Origin: DATAGF01 sp963834875
Lineage (GTDB): Bacteria; Actinomycetota; Thermoleophilia; Miltoncostaeales; Miltoncostaeaceae
Direction of reading: 5' to 3'
Assembly: GCA_963834875.1 (NCBI GenBank)
Contig: CAWIDG010000015.1
Location: 1 to 64,000, forward strand
DNA length: 64,000 nucleotides
How positions within the stretch are numbered: the stretch's first letter is position 1; the number at the start of each line of letters is the position of its first letter. Below the pieces are notes generated by a model that was not told the DNA's origin, ran no database searches, and worked only from the letters and a program-made list of their open reading frames with translations. Below, one piece after another: positions 1 to 8,829 of this stretch. Both the position numbers and the translations under genes were made by a program.

Positions 1-440
1 CTGGGAGCTCGGGCAGGCCCGGCACCGGGGGGATCACGGGATCGGCGCCGCACGCAACCACGACGTGCTCGGCCGTGTGGCGGGCGCCGTCGACCTCCAC
101 AGCGCCCGGGCCGGCGAGCCGGCCCGCCCCCGGATGAGCGCGATCCCCGCTCGGCGAGCCAGCGCTCCTGCCCCGCGTCGGAGTGGTTGGAGACCATGTA
201 GTCGCGCCAGGCGAGCGCCGCCGCAACGTCCCCTGCGCGCTTGCGCCGACGTCGCGCGCGCCCTGCACGGCCTCGCCGGGCCGGAGCAGGGTCTTGGAGG
301 GGATGCACGCCCAGTAGGAGCACTCGCCGCCGACGAGCTCGCGCTCGACCACGGCGACGCGCAGGCCGCCCTCGGCCAGGGCGGCCGCGCAGTGTTCGCC
401 GGGCGCGCCGCCGCCCATCACGATGACGTCGTATTCCGGC
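1..440 (-). CDS. FAD-dependent pyridine nucleotide-disulfide oxidoreductase, N-terminal part, frameshifted
   Basis: The conceptual protein starts near 440 with an FAD-binding segment (EYDVIVMGGGAPGEHCA, GxGxxG-like), followed by the redox motif GGECSYWACIPSK, the CxxxxC disulfide of class I flavin disulfide reductases (mercuric or dihydrolipoyl reductase type), and later HVVVACGADPVIPPVPG, the usual end of the first FAD half. The rest lies off the window. Reading needs frame changes near 420, 240, 150 and 125, so the copy is broken or the sequence is poor. The start overlaps the end of the VOC gene on the same strand, which suggests an operon. The substrate cannot be told from this part. Confidence 0.75.
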
Positions 441-1070
441 TCATGTCGGCAGTTCCGTCGCCGGCCTGCTCCGCCACCATGTACGCGGCGTACCAGTCCG
501 GCCAGTTCTCGTCGTACTCGCCGCCGGCCCGCTTCTCGTGCTCGCCGTGGGCGGCCGCCGCACGCCGAAGCGCGCTCGCCAGGTCCGCCGTGGATGCGAA
601 TGCCGTCTCGGCGGCGTCGATCCGGCCGGGCAGCCGCGTCGTGACCTCCTGCAGCAGCCAGCCGTTGCCGTCCGGGTCGCTGAACGTGGCGAAGGAGCTG
701 TAGCTGGCGTGATCGGGCGCGGGCCCGCTGACGCGGCCGTTCGTGCCGTCGGGCTGGAACTGGGCGCCCGGCGCCCCGGCGTGGAACACCTCGCTGACCT
801 CGACGCCGCGGGCGACGAGCTCGTCGCGCGCGGCCTCGATGTCGGAGACGATCAGGTAGAGGCCCTGGGCCGAGCCGGGCGCGGCCGAGGTGATGTTCGT
901 GCCGAAATGCACCGAGCAGCCCGAGCCGGGCGGCGTGAACTGGACCACCCGGAAGCCGTTGTCGAAGGCGAAGTCGGCGTCGAGCCGCCACCCGAGACCC
1001 CGTAGAACTCCTTCGCGCGGTCGACGTCCGAGACGGGGATGACCACCACCTCGAGCTTCAGGTCCGGCAT
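418..1070 (-). CDS. VOC (glyoxalase/bleomycin resistance) family protein, frameshifted
   Basis: ATG at 1070. It begins LKLEVVVIPVSDVDRAKEFY, a classic VOC beta-alpha-beta opening, then after a frameshift near 995 continues through GWRLDADFAFDNGFRVVQFT and SYSSFATFSDPDGNGWLLQE, the second metal-side motif ending in the conserved Glu. A C-terminal tail of about 50 residues (EKRAGGEYDENWPDWYAAYM) follows the domain, an extension seen in actinobacterial members. VOC proteins bind a metal and act as dioxygenases, isomerases or resistance proteins; the substrate is not predictable. It sits directly upstream of the flavin oxidoreductase with overlapping ends. Confidence 0.8.
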
Positions 1071-1526
1071 CGCACCACCGGGACCTCGGCCGCGCTCTCA
1101 CCGCTCGCCTGGACGCTGCTCACGTCAACCTCCGTGGGTTGGTTGGCCGGGTGGACCAGACGGCCCAGTAAGCCGTCGCTGCCCTCTCGCGATCCGCGGC
1201 CGGACGGCACCCCATCGGCGCCACGCGCCGATCCTACGGCGGTGGCGTCCTGATCGTCACTGCCGGCGGACGGCCCTCCGCAGCTGCCGAGGGGGATGGC
1301 GAACGAGCTCGACGGCCACTCGCCACGAAGCCGCCTCGAGGAGCCGGACGTGCGGGAGACACTGCGGCTGACCCAGACGGTTCGACCATGCCGGCGAGGA
1401 TTCGCCTGGAGGCGCAGGACGCGCAGCTGGTGGGGACGGGCCGGGGGGCGGGCCAGGTGGTGGCTCTCGGTGACCGCTCCCCGGGCCGTCCCCTGAGTCG
1501 CGAAAACCCCGCCGGCGCAGATCCTC
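1071..1526. other. gap without a recognisable gene
   Basis: Open frames exist on both strands, but all look like GC-driven spurious frames with Arg/Pro/Ser-rich translations. No RNA gene or clear promoter was seen. Confidence 0.4.
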
Positions 1527-1781
1527 ATGGGGCAGGTGGCCTTCTACGAGGGCGACCTGCGAGGACACCGGGGCTGGCGGCTGCCGCAGCGCCACGCCGG
1601 CCTCCTCGAGCGGGCGGCGGCGGCCCACCGCTCGCGGGGATGGGGCGAGCCGATCGAGGTGGTCGACGCCGACCCGGCCCGGGCTGAGCGCCGCACGCGG
1701 GAGCTGGAGCTGGAGCAGCGCCAGGGCATGGGGCCGATCGAGCATTCGCCCTGGGTCGGGCGCGTCCTCAGCGTGCGCTAG
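1527..1781 (+). CDS. small hypothetical protein
   Basis: ATG at 1527; 84 residues beginning MGQVAFYEGDLRGHRGWRLP and ending HSPWVGRVLSVR. The composition is balanced (acidic and hydrophobic residues present), unlike the shadow frames around it. No family is recognised and no strong ribosome binding site is visible, so it may be a spurious frame or the tail of a broken gene. Confidence 0.3.
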   Translation: MGQVAFYEGDLRGHRGWRLPQRHAGLLERAAAAHRSRGWGEPIEVVDADPARAERRTRELELEQRQGMGPIEHSPWVGRVLSVR

Positions 1782-2000
1782 CCCCCGCCCTCCGGTTTCT
1801 GAGGCCAAGGCTCACCCACCCGTCGGTTGGGTTGCGCCGACGGGGGCGGTCCGACCACGCTGGCGGGGTGTCCGCCGACGCGCCGGATACCTCAGCCGCT
1901 TTCTCGCCGGACGTGCTGGCGCAGGCCCTGGGGTCGGCTCTGACCTCGGGCGAGCGCTCACTCAAAGGTCGCGGCATGACCATCACCGCGATGACGTGAG

Positions 2001-2448
2001 CTATGCGCTGCGGTCGTTGAGCGCGTCCTCGAGGAGCCCGAGGACGATGCCCGCACACTGCGTGGCGGATCGTCGCTTGGCCGAAGGCTCGGCGGTTGGC
2101 GGCGAGCTTCGGCAGCTCCTTGCGAGCAGGGTGGTAGCGGTCGAACACCACGGTCATCGGCCAGGCCGCGACGTGCACGATGAGGCCCATCAGCAGGCCG
2201 CGGAGGACCGCCGGCCCCGGCAGGGACGGCTTAAGCCGCGCGTATGCGACGCCGAAGATCGCGCCGTTCTGCACGTGGAGCACGAAGCCGATGGGTCGCC
2301 AGTGGTCGCCGCGCGTCACGAGCTTGCCCAGGATCTCGACGTCGTCGTACTTGGAGTCGAACAGGCGTTTGTCTAGGGGCTGCTCGAGCGTCATCACCAC
2401 CGTTGCGACCGCGCCCGCAACCCCCGCTCGCAAGCTGGTCTGCAGCAT
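2001..2448 (-). CDS. conserved hypothetical membrane protein, frameshifted near the end
   Basis: ATG at 2448. Residues about 6-22 form one hydrophobic helix, and two more helices follow around residues 55-100 (FVLHVQNGAIFGVAYARL and AVLRGLLMGLIVHVAAWPM). A frameshift near 2050 moves the last 15 residues to the frame ending IVLGLLEDALNDRSA with a TAG at 2001. The length of about 150 residues and the LDKRLFDSKYDD loop fit the small integral membrane proteins common in actinobacteria. Function unknown. Confidence 0.6.
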
Positions 2449-2831
2449 TGGTCAAGCATGATGCCACGGCCTGCGGCCGCTCTCGACGCGGCCCTCCGCG
2501 TCGCGCTCACCCGTCCGGGCCGCTGGGCCACTTCCACTCTAGCGGGGCCCCGCCCACGGCGGCGCGTTGACCCGTGATCAAACATCGTGCCCTCGTGATT
2601 GGCTGCGATGAGGCCGGGCGATTTTCTTACGCCAGGTACGCACCGGCGAGCACGCTAGAAGAGTCTTTTCCCCCGACCGGCTGATCCGCGTTCAGGGAGC
2701 CTAGCCGAGGCGCATGCTGGCGCGTTCGGCTGATGCCAGGCCATGCTCAATGGGTCTCGCATGCCTTGGGGGGCACGCTCTGCCGGCTAGTGTCGCGACA
2801 CCGGCACCGTCAACAGAGGAGGGTGACGACG
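2449..2831. other. intergenic region
   Basis: This 383-bp region holds the divergent upstream sequences of the membrane protein and the hydrolase. No convincing gene was seen. A Shine-Dalgarno run (GAGGAGGG) ends just before the hydrolase start. Confidence 0.4.
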
Positions 2832-3565
2832 ATGGCGACTGAGACCCCAACGATCGTCCTGGTCCACGGCGCGTGGGCCGACGCGACTGGCTTCATCCGC
2901 CGAGATCCGTGCCTTGCAGGACCGCGGCTACTCCGCCATCGGGTTCGGCAATCCGCTTCGCGATCTCGCTGGCGACGCCGCCTACCTGGCCGAGTTCCTG
3001 CAGACCCTGACCGGTCCGATCGTGCTCGTCGGCCACTCCTACGGCGGCAATGTGATCTCCACCGCCGCCATCGGCAACGATCAGGTCCGGGCGCTCGTCT
3101 ACTTCAACGGCTGGATGTGCGACGTGGGCGAGAGCCAGCAGCAGCTCCTCGAGAAGTTCGAGGGCAGCCTCGTCGGGCCTTCGATCAGGCCCGTTCCGTT
3201 CACCAACCCCGACGGGAGCGAGGGCACCGACCTCTACCTCGCCCCCGAGGCGTTCCGCGAGGCCTTCGCCGCCGATGTCGATCCTGAGACGGCCGCGGTG
3301 ATGGCTGCCGCGCAGCGGCCGTACGCCGCCGCCGCGTTCGCAGCCACGCCATCGGCCCCGCCCGCGTGGAACACGCTGCCGTGCTGGTATCTGCTCGGTA
3401 CCGAGGACAAGGCGATCCCGCCGGCGCTCCAGCGGTTCATGGCCGAGCGCGCGAACGCGACGATCGTGGAGGTCCCGGCCTCGCACGTCTCGTTCGTGTC
3501 CCAGCCCGAGGCCGCGACCCAGACTCATCCTGCAGGCCGTCGAGGCAACAGCCGCAGCCGGCTGA
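2832..3565 (+). CDS. alpha/beta hydrolase (EstC-like), two frameshifts
   Basis: ATG at 2832 behind a GAGGAGGG ribosome binding site. It opens TPTIVLVHGAWADATGF (oxyanion HG motif). After a frameshift near 2905 it carries the nucleophile elbow VGHSYGG with catalytic Ser, then a lid, then LLGTEDKAIPPALQRF (Asp-bearing strand) and SHVSFVSQPE (catalytic His). A second frameshift near 3525 restores the ending ILQAVEATAAAG with TGA at 3563-3565. At about 240 residues it matches the salicylate-esterase/EstC group of small esterases. Substrate unknown. Confidence 0.8.
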
Positions 3566-3589
3566 CCAAGGGGCCGCCCCCCGGCGGGC

Positions 3590-3896
3590 GTTCGGTAACG
3601 CCCTGGGTGACCCCGACGCCGACCGCATCCTCGAGGCCCTGCGCCTGACCCGCCCGGCCTCACCCGGCGGGAAGGGTCCGCGACCTGTTCAGCCGCAACC
3701 TTCCGGCCGCCCGAATCGAGGCCGTGCTGGCCGAGCAGGAGCGGCTCGGGTCTGGCACGCCGGACCCGCGTCGAGACCGGCGGCTGGCCGGCCCCATGCG
3801 CGCTCGCGGGCCCTGGTAGCCCGATGGCCGCCGTTCCCGGCACCGGCCGCCGCCGTGCGCGATCCTCATCCAAGGATGTTGACGCCCTGGTAACGA
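3590..3896 (+). pseudogene. remnant of a mobile-element protein C-terminus (DUF3987/YfjI-like)
   Basis: Piecing frames together gives AFGNALGDPDADRILEAL, then VRDLFSRNLPAARIEAVLAE, then GLARRTRVETGG. This is the winged-helix tail typical of DUF3987-type primase/helicase proteins of integrated elements (RDLF..H, LAR.E...TGGRP). The upstream catalytic part is missing. It abuts the tRNA-Leu terminator half at 3897-3910, as expected for debris of an older element that used the same attachment site. The family call rests on motif memory only. Confidence 0.45.
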
Positions 3897-3923
3897 GAAA
3901 ACCCCGCATTAGAGGCTGTCGCA

Positions 3924-3949
3924 CAAACCCCGGCTGTGGCCGGGGTTTG
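3924..3949 (+). terminator. terminator-like hairpin at the left end of the IS
   Basis: A perfect 11-bp stem, CAAACCCCGGC / GCCGGGGTTTG, with a TGTG loop lies just inside the left inverted repeat. Such hairpins shield a transposase from outside transcription. Confidence 0.6.
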
Positions 3950-4004
3950 TCGTCCGGGGCGGCATGGACGATTGGCTGAGCGTCCTGTCGACCGGAGGTG
4001 GTCG

Positions 4005-5360
4005 GTGGCTCAGAACTTCCTTCCGTGCGATCGCGATCAGGAGCTGCTGCTGCCGCCGAGCCTGCGCGAGTGGCTGCCGGAGGATCACCTGGCCTGGTTT
4101 GTGCTCGACGCCGTCGACGAGATCGATCTGGGCGCTTTCTACGGCGCCTATCGCGAGGATGGCTGGGGTCGGGCGGCGTTCGATCCGCAGATGATGGTCG
4201 CGCTGCTTGCTGTACGCCTACGCGGTCGGGGAGCGCTCGAGCCGCGGGATCGAGCGGCGCTGCCGCGAGGACGTCGCCTTCCGGGTGATCACGGCCAACC
4301 GGATCCCCGATCACGCGACGATCGCGCGCTTTCGCGCCCGCCACGAGCAGGCGCTGGCGGACACCTTCACGCAGGTGCTGGCGCTCTGCGCGCGGGCGGG
4401 GCTGGTGTCGGTCGGGCGTGGTCGCGCTCGACGGCAGCCTGCTCGCCGGCAATGCCTCGCCGCAGGCGACGCGCAGCTACGCCTCGATCCGCGAGGAGGT
4501 CGAGCGGATGCTCGCCGAGGCCGCCGAGGCGGACGCCGCCGAGGACGAGCGGCTCGGCGAGGCGCGCGGCGACGAGCTGCCGGCCGAGCTCGCCGATCCG
4601 CGCTCGCGCCGGGAGCGGCTGCGCCGCTGCAAGGAGCAGCTCGAGCAGGCGCAGGCCGACGAGCAGGCCGCCTACGAGGCGAATCTCGCCTGGCGAGCCG
4701 CCTGGGAGGCCGAGCACGGCCGGCGAGCTCGGCGGGTCGCAAGCCGACGCCGCCCGATCCCGGCGCGCTCGCGGCGCGCGAAGATCAACACGACCGACCC
4801 GGACACGCGGCTGATGAAGCGGGCCGGCGGCAGCTCGGTGCAGGGCTACAACGCCCAGGTCGTCGCCAGCCCCGAGCAGGTGATCATCGCCGCCGCAGGT
4901 GACGCAGTCGCACAACGACGCCGACCAGCTCGAGCCGATGGTCGCGCAGGCCAGCCGAGGCGCTGCGCGAGGCCGGCATCGAGGAGCCGATCGGGATCGT
5001 GCTCGCCGACGGCGGCTACTGGAACTCGCCCGCGATCAGCGAGGTGCGCCGGCAGGGAATCGACGTGCTGGTCCCCACCCAGGACCGCCGGCGCACCGCG
5101 CCGCGCAAGCTCTCACCCCGCCAAGGCGACGAGGCACGAGCGGATCGAGGCGGTGCTCTCGAACACCGAAGGGCAGGCGCTCTACCGCCGACGCCAGCAG
5201 ATCGTCGAGCCCGTCTTCGCGCACACCAAAGTTCATCCGGCGCAGCGACCGCTTCCTCCGCCGCGGCCTCGCCGCCTGCCAGGCCGAGTGGCGGCTGATC
5301 GCCGCCACCCACAACCTGCTCAAGCTCTGGCGTGCCGGGCTGGTGGCGCAGATGGCCTGA
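4005..5360 (+). pseudogene. IS1182-family transposase (DDE), multiply frameshifted
   Basis: GTG at 4005 gives AQNFLPCDRDQELLLPPSLR and WLPEDHLAWFVLDAVDEIDL, the standard DUF772 N-terminus of IS1182/IS5-like transposases. Then come DHATIARFRARHEQALADTF, VALDGSLLAGNAS (first catalytic Asp), a coiled Glu/Arg-rich insert, INTTDPDTRLMKR, VLADGGYWN (second Asp), and RRQQIVEPVFAHTK (catalytic Glu) with RRGLAACQAEWRLIAATHNL. Frame changes occur near 4208, 4420, 4730, 4900, 4955, 5120 and 5230. All catalytic motifs survive, so decay is recent or the consensus is poor. Confidence 0.8.
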
Positions 5361-5469
5361 TCGCCTCGGCCGTGTGCCGACACTTCACAGCGAGCCGGCG
5401 CCCGTCAACTCGACTCCATCCTCAGGCCGCCGCGCTCTTTGCGCGACAGCCTCAGTAGCGGGGGGTTTC

Positions 5470-5527
5470 AGGTGCGCCCGAGAGGACTTGAACCTCCACG
5501 GGCCATACGGCCCACAAGGCCCTCAAC
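5470..5527 (-). other. left attachment site: displaced 3' part of tRNA-Leu
   Basis: These 58 bases are identical to 41231-41288. On the minus strand they run from the anticodon loop (GTTGAGGG) through variable arm, T-arm and acceptor strand of tRNA-Leu(GAG). The 5' part is missing; the sequence departs at 5528. A partial tRNA copy at the far end of an integrase-bearing segment is the expected product of site-specific integration into the tRNA. Confidence 0.85.
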
Positions 5528-5692
5528 TCGATCACCCCGCTCCGCAGCCCCTCGGCGCTGATCCCGCTTGGGGCGCCAGATCCCCCCCCTGAGCGGGACC
5601 GCGCGGCACCCGGTCGAGAGGCCCGAGGGGCGCTGGGGGACGCCACGGGACGCCGATTCCGAAGCCCGTGGGGGCGCTCGTGAGGGGCCGCG

Positions 5693-6768
5693 TCAGTCGA
5701 GCATCTTCTGCACGGCCGGCTGGGCTCGGTCGGCCACCAGCTTGAAGAAGCCCCTCGACCGAAGGCGGCCGATGGCCTTGGCGGCGATCACGGTGAAGGG
5801 CACGGCCAGGATGAGGCCGACGATGCCGGCGAGGAAGCCGCCCAGCGCCGTGACGACGAGCACGACCAGCGGGTGGATGTCGAGGGTGCGGCCCATCACC
5901 TTGGGCTCCACGAAGTTCTCGAGCAGCAGGTTCGAGGCGACGACCACCACCAGCATGACGACGGCCACATCGAGCCCGCCGTCGCCGAGGGCGACGATCA
6001 CGGCGAGCCCGCCGCCGAGGAAGGCGCCGATGTAGGGGATGTAGCCGCCGATGAAGTTCACCACGAGGATGGTGAACACGAGCGGAAGGCCGAGGATCAG
6101 GGCGGCGAGGGCGACGACCACCGCCACGATCGCGGACATGGCGGTGCGGCCCCGCCCGTAGTCGCGGAGGATCCGGCACGCCTCACCGATGAAGCCGTCG
6201 ACCTCGCCCCGGATCGAGGGGTCGATCTGCCCGACGACGGAGCGCCGGAGCCTGGCGCCGTCCTTGAGCAGGTAGTACATGATGAGCGCGGCGAGGATCA
6301 GGCCGCTGGCCACGCCGAGCAGCGCGTCGACGCCGGCGACCAGCTTGGTGAGGAAGCCGCCGGTGACCTCCGGGGACGCCTCCTCGATCGCCGTCCGGAC
6401 ATCATCCAGGCGCGGCCTGATCGAGACCGAGCTCGTCAACCGCGTAGGCAATCGCCGCGTTGACCGAGTCACCGATCTCAGCTGTCTGGTCGATCACGCC
6501 CTGCGCGGTCGCGACCACGACGACGGCCCCGACGGCGAGCAGACCGAGGACGACCACGCCGGCGGCCAGGCTGGGCTTGAGCCCGTGGCGCGCGAGCTTC
6601 CCGACCAGGGGCCTGAAGATCACGGCCAGAACGGCCGCGAATATCAGGGGGAGCACGATCTCGCTCACCGCGGCCAACGCGGTGACCACGATGACGAGCG
6701 CCACCACGCAGCCCCACGAAGCTCCAGGCCAGGACCCCGAGCCTGGGCACCGGGCCCGAGCCCTTCAT
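5693..6768 (-). CDS. AI-2E/PerM family transporter, frameshifted
   Basis: ATG at 6768 behind GAGGAGG. The N-terminal helices (VVALVIVVTALAAVSEIVLP, then LIFAAVLAVIFRPLVGKLA) begin the fold. Frameshifts near 6715 and 6425 must be bridged. The C-terminal half has the signature run GGYIPYIGAFLGGGLAVIVA, then ENFVEPKVMGRTLDIHPLVV and LILAVPFTVIAAKAI. The repaired length of about 355 residues and 7-8 membrane segments fit the AI-2E transporter family, which includes autoinducer exporters and ion-coupled permeases. It is the first gene inside the island and is divergent from the DUF1254 gene. Confidence 0.85.
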
Positions 6769-6880
6769 CGTGTCCGCCTCCTCAATGGGCGGTCCCTCCG
6801 TGCTCACTGCGCCATCTCCCGGTCAGACGCCCCGCGCCACGGGCGGGTCCGGCCGACCGTATGCGGCCGGCCATTCGCAT

Positions 6881-6907
6881 CGCATCACCTCATTTGGAGG
6901 ATTGAGG
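6881..6907 (+). promoter_or_regulatory. island motif, copy 1
   Basis: GCATCACCTCATTTGGAGGA lies 140 bp upstream of the DUF1254 start. About 60 bp around it align with the copy at 17714 (ATTCG before, then TTCG-GG-CGGTT-GCA after). See the motif finding. Confidence 0.5.
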
Positions 6908-6951
6908 GCGTTCGGGGCCGGTTGGCAACTGGGCCGTGGAGCCGACGCCCA

Positions 6952-6978
6952 GGCTCACCTGAATTGGATGATGCGACC
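6952..6978 (+). promoter_or_regulatory. island motif, copy 2
   Basis: GCTCACCTGAATTGGATGAT lies about 70 bp upstream of the DUF1254 start on the same strand. It is the second copy in this 240-bp divergent promoter region. Confidence 0.5.
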
Positions 6979-7047
6979 CGGCCCGGTCGGCGCATACGGT
7001 CGTCTCAGGCTGAGAGGGGCCGCATTCTCGAGAGGGAGGACGACGGG

Positions 7048-8631
7048 ATGAGCACCGCCAAGAAGAGGAAGACGAAGAAGAGGGGCGTCTCGGCCGAGAC
7101 GCTGCGCTCGATCTCGACCCCGGACCGCGTCGAGAGCCGGCTCGGCACGCTGGAGTTCGACGACGGCGCGCCGTCGGCGGCGACCGCCGAGCTGCTCTAC
7201 GACCACCTCGACTTCCTGCGCGGGGTCGAGGCGTTCATCGGTGCCTACCCCGGCGCGTCGCTGGCCGCGATCCGGCGGGGGTTCCTCTCGATCGGGGTCG
7301 AGGACAACGAGATCCTGCTGTTCTCGGACCTGATGGACTCGGCCTCGCTGTTCCTCACCGGCAACTGCGACACGGTCTACTTCCTCTCCTTCATGGACCT
7401 GAGCGACGGGCCGATGGTGCTCGACGTCCCACCGCTCGGCCCGCCGTCGGGGATCCTCGGCACGATCGACGACATGTGGTTCCGCTGGGTCACCGACTTC
7501 GGCCTCCCCGGCCCCGACCGGGCCCAGGGGGGCCGCTACCTGATCGTCGGGCCCGGCTACGACGGGCCGCTCCCGGACGGGGGCTTCCACGTCTCGCACG
7601 CGCGCACCACGCGGGTGGTCGTGCTCGGCCGGGCGTTCATGGTCAACGGCGATCCCGGGCCCGCGGTGGAGGCGATCCGCGAGGGCGTCCGCATCTCCCC
7701 CTATGTGCCGGCCGCCGAGGGCACGGCGGTGGCGGCGTTCCTCGCCGGCGAGGTCCCGACTCTCGCCCCGGTCGCCACGGTCCCCGAGCAGCGGTTCATC
7801 GAGGGGTCGGGCGTCGCCTTCAACACGATCGCGCCGAACGACTTCGGCTACTGGGAGACCGTCGACGAGCTGGTGCAGCAGGAGCCGGCCGGGGCGGGTG
7901 AGCCCGAGCTGATGGGGATGCTGGCGTCCGTCGGGATCGTCAAGGGCACATCCTTCGCGCCCGACGAGCGCATGCGCAAGGTCCTCGAGGACGCCGTCGT
8001 CGTGGGCAACGCCACGGCGCGCACGATCGCGTTCGCGCCGCGGGAGGAGGAGGGCTTCGCGTACTACCCCGGCTCATGGTGGGTCAACGGGCTCTGGGTC
8101 GGCGGCTACGAGTTCCTCGACCCCCCGCCGCAGATCACCGCCGAGGGCGTCGTGCCGAGCCCGAGCGACGGGGCCCGCAAGCTCAACTCGCGCATCTGGT
8201 TCCTCTATCCCGCCACCGGCGTCACCCCGGCGATGTGCATGCGCCTGACCGGCATCGGCTCCCAGTACCTCATCGCGATGCGCGGCGGCGACGGGGAGTT
8301 CCTGGACGGGGGCCGTAGCTACCGGCTCACCCTGCCGGCCGACATCCCGCAGAGCCGCTTCTGGTCGGTGATCCTCTACGACCGCCAGACGCGCTCCATG
8401 CTGCAGACCGACCAGCCGAAGCCCGACCTCAGCAGCCAGACGGGGACGGTCGAGACCAACCCGGACGGGTCCACGGACATCTACATGGGGCCCACGGCGC
8501 CCGAGGGCAAGAGCGACAACTGGCTCCAGACCGTCCCCGGCAAGGGCTTCTTCGTGATCCTCCGGCTCTACAACCCGCTCCAGCCGTTCTTCGACAAGAC
8601 CTGGCGACCGAGCGAGATCGAGCCGGTCTAG
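7048..8631 (+). CDS. DUF1254/DUF1214 domain protein
   Basis: ATG at 7048 with GAGGGAGGA upstream; 527 residues, no frameshift. A Lys-rich start (KKRKTKKRG) precedes the DUF1254 half (LLYDHLDFLRGVEAFIGAYP, NCDTVYFLSFMDLSDGPMVL, DDMWFRWVTDFGLPG). The C-terminal DUF1214 half has FYPGSWWVNGL-like and YRLTLPADIPQSRFWSVILY motifs and ends WLQTVPGKGFFVILRLYNPL. No signal peptide is evident. Members are widespread and uncharacterised, often near membrane and stress genes. Two island motif copies precede it. Confidence 0.9.
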   Translation: MSTAKKRKTKKRGVSAETLRSISTPDRVESRLGTLEFDDGAPSAATAELLYDHLDFLRGVEAFIGAYPGASLAAIRRGFLSIGVEDNEILLFSDLMDSASLFLTGNCDTVYFLSFMDLSDGPMVLDVPPLGPPSGILGTIDDMWFRWVTDFGLPGPDRAQGGRYLIVGPGYDGPLPDGGFHVSHARTTRVVVLGRAFMVNGDPGPAVEAIREGVRISPYVPAAEGTAVAAFLAGEVPTLAPVATVPEQRFIEGSGVAFNTIAPNDFGYWETVDELVQQEPAGAGEPELMGMLASVGIVKGTSFAPDERMRKVLEDAVVVGNATARTIAFAPREEEGFAYYPGSWWVNGLWVGGYEFLDPPPQITAEGVVPSPSDGARKLNSRIWFLYPATGVTPAMCMRLTGIGSQYLIAMRGGDGEFLDGGRSYRLTLPADIPQSRFWSVILYDRQTRSMLQTDQPKPDLSSQTGTVETNPDGSTDIYMGPTAPEGKSDNWLQTVPGKGFFVILRLYNPLQPFFDKTWRPSEIEPV

Positions 8632-8829
8632 TCCGCCAAGTGCGGCCATCCCGATGGCGGCTCCTCGACGTGCCCCGGCTGGAACCGGAGGAGGCGGGCC
8701 CGCTGGGCACGCGGCGGAGTCCCAACGCGCCGTCGGCCGACGATCGCCGAGTCGACCCGTGCGCCGGCGGCTCGGGGCGAAGGTGGAAGCGCTGCAAGGG
8801 GACGTAACGCGCGAGATGAGGCGAGCTGG
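8632..8829. other. intergenic region
   Basis: 198 bp between DUF1254 and DUF2254 genes. No gene, motif copy or strong terminator was seen. Confidence 0.4.

Larger units (their letters stand above)
3912..5453 (+). mobile_element. IS1182-like insertion sequence inside an old tRNA-Leu terminator
   Basis: Inverted ends GAGGCTGTCGC (3912-3922) and its complement (5443-5453) bound 1542 bp with a single transposase gene. The left flank (3897-3910, GAAAACCCCGCATT) equals one arm of the tRNA-Leu terminator seen intact at 41208-41223. The right flank (5454-5469) supplies the other arm (GCGGGG then TTT) and runs straight into the tRNA-Leu 3' fragment. The IS thus landed in the loop of a terminator hairpin. 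No clear target duplication is visible (ATTA on the left, AGTA on the right). Confidence 0.75.

Noticed and set aside
2893..4452. 519-codon minus-strand frame
   Set aside because: It crosses the hydrolase, a remnant and the IS end, and its Arg/Pro/Gly-rich translation matches no family.
4005..5360. Programmed frameshift in the transposase
   Set aside because: About seven frame changes are spread over the gene with no slippery site, so decay or error is more likely.
8629..8645. TCCGCCAAGT-CGG after both the DUF1254 and the Dyp stop codons
   Set aside because: Only about 14 bases match, no hairpin forms, and the contexts differ; probably chance.
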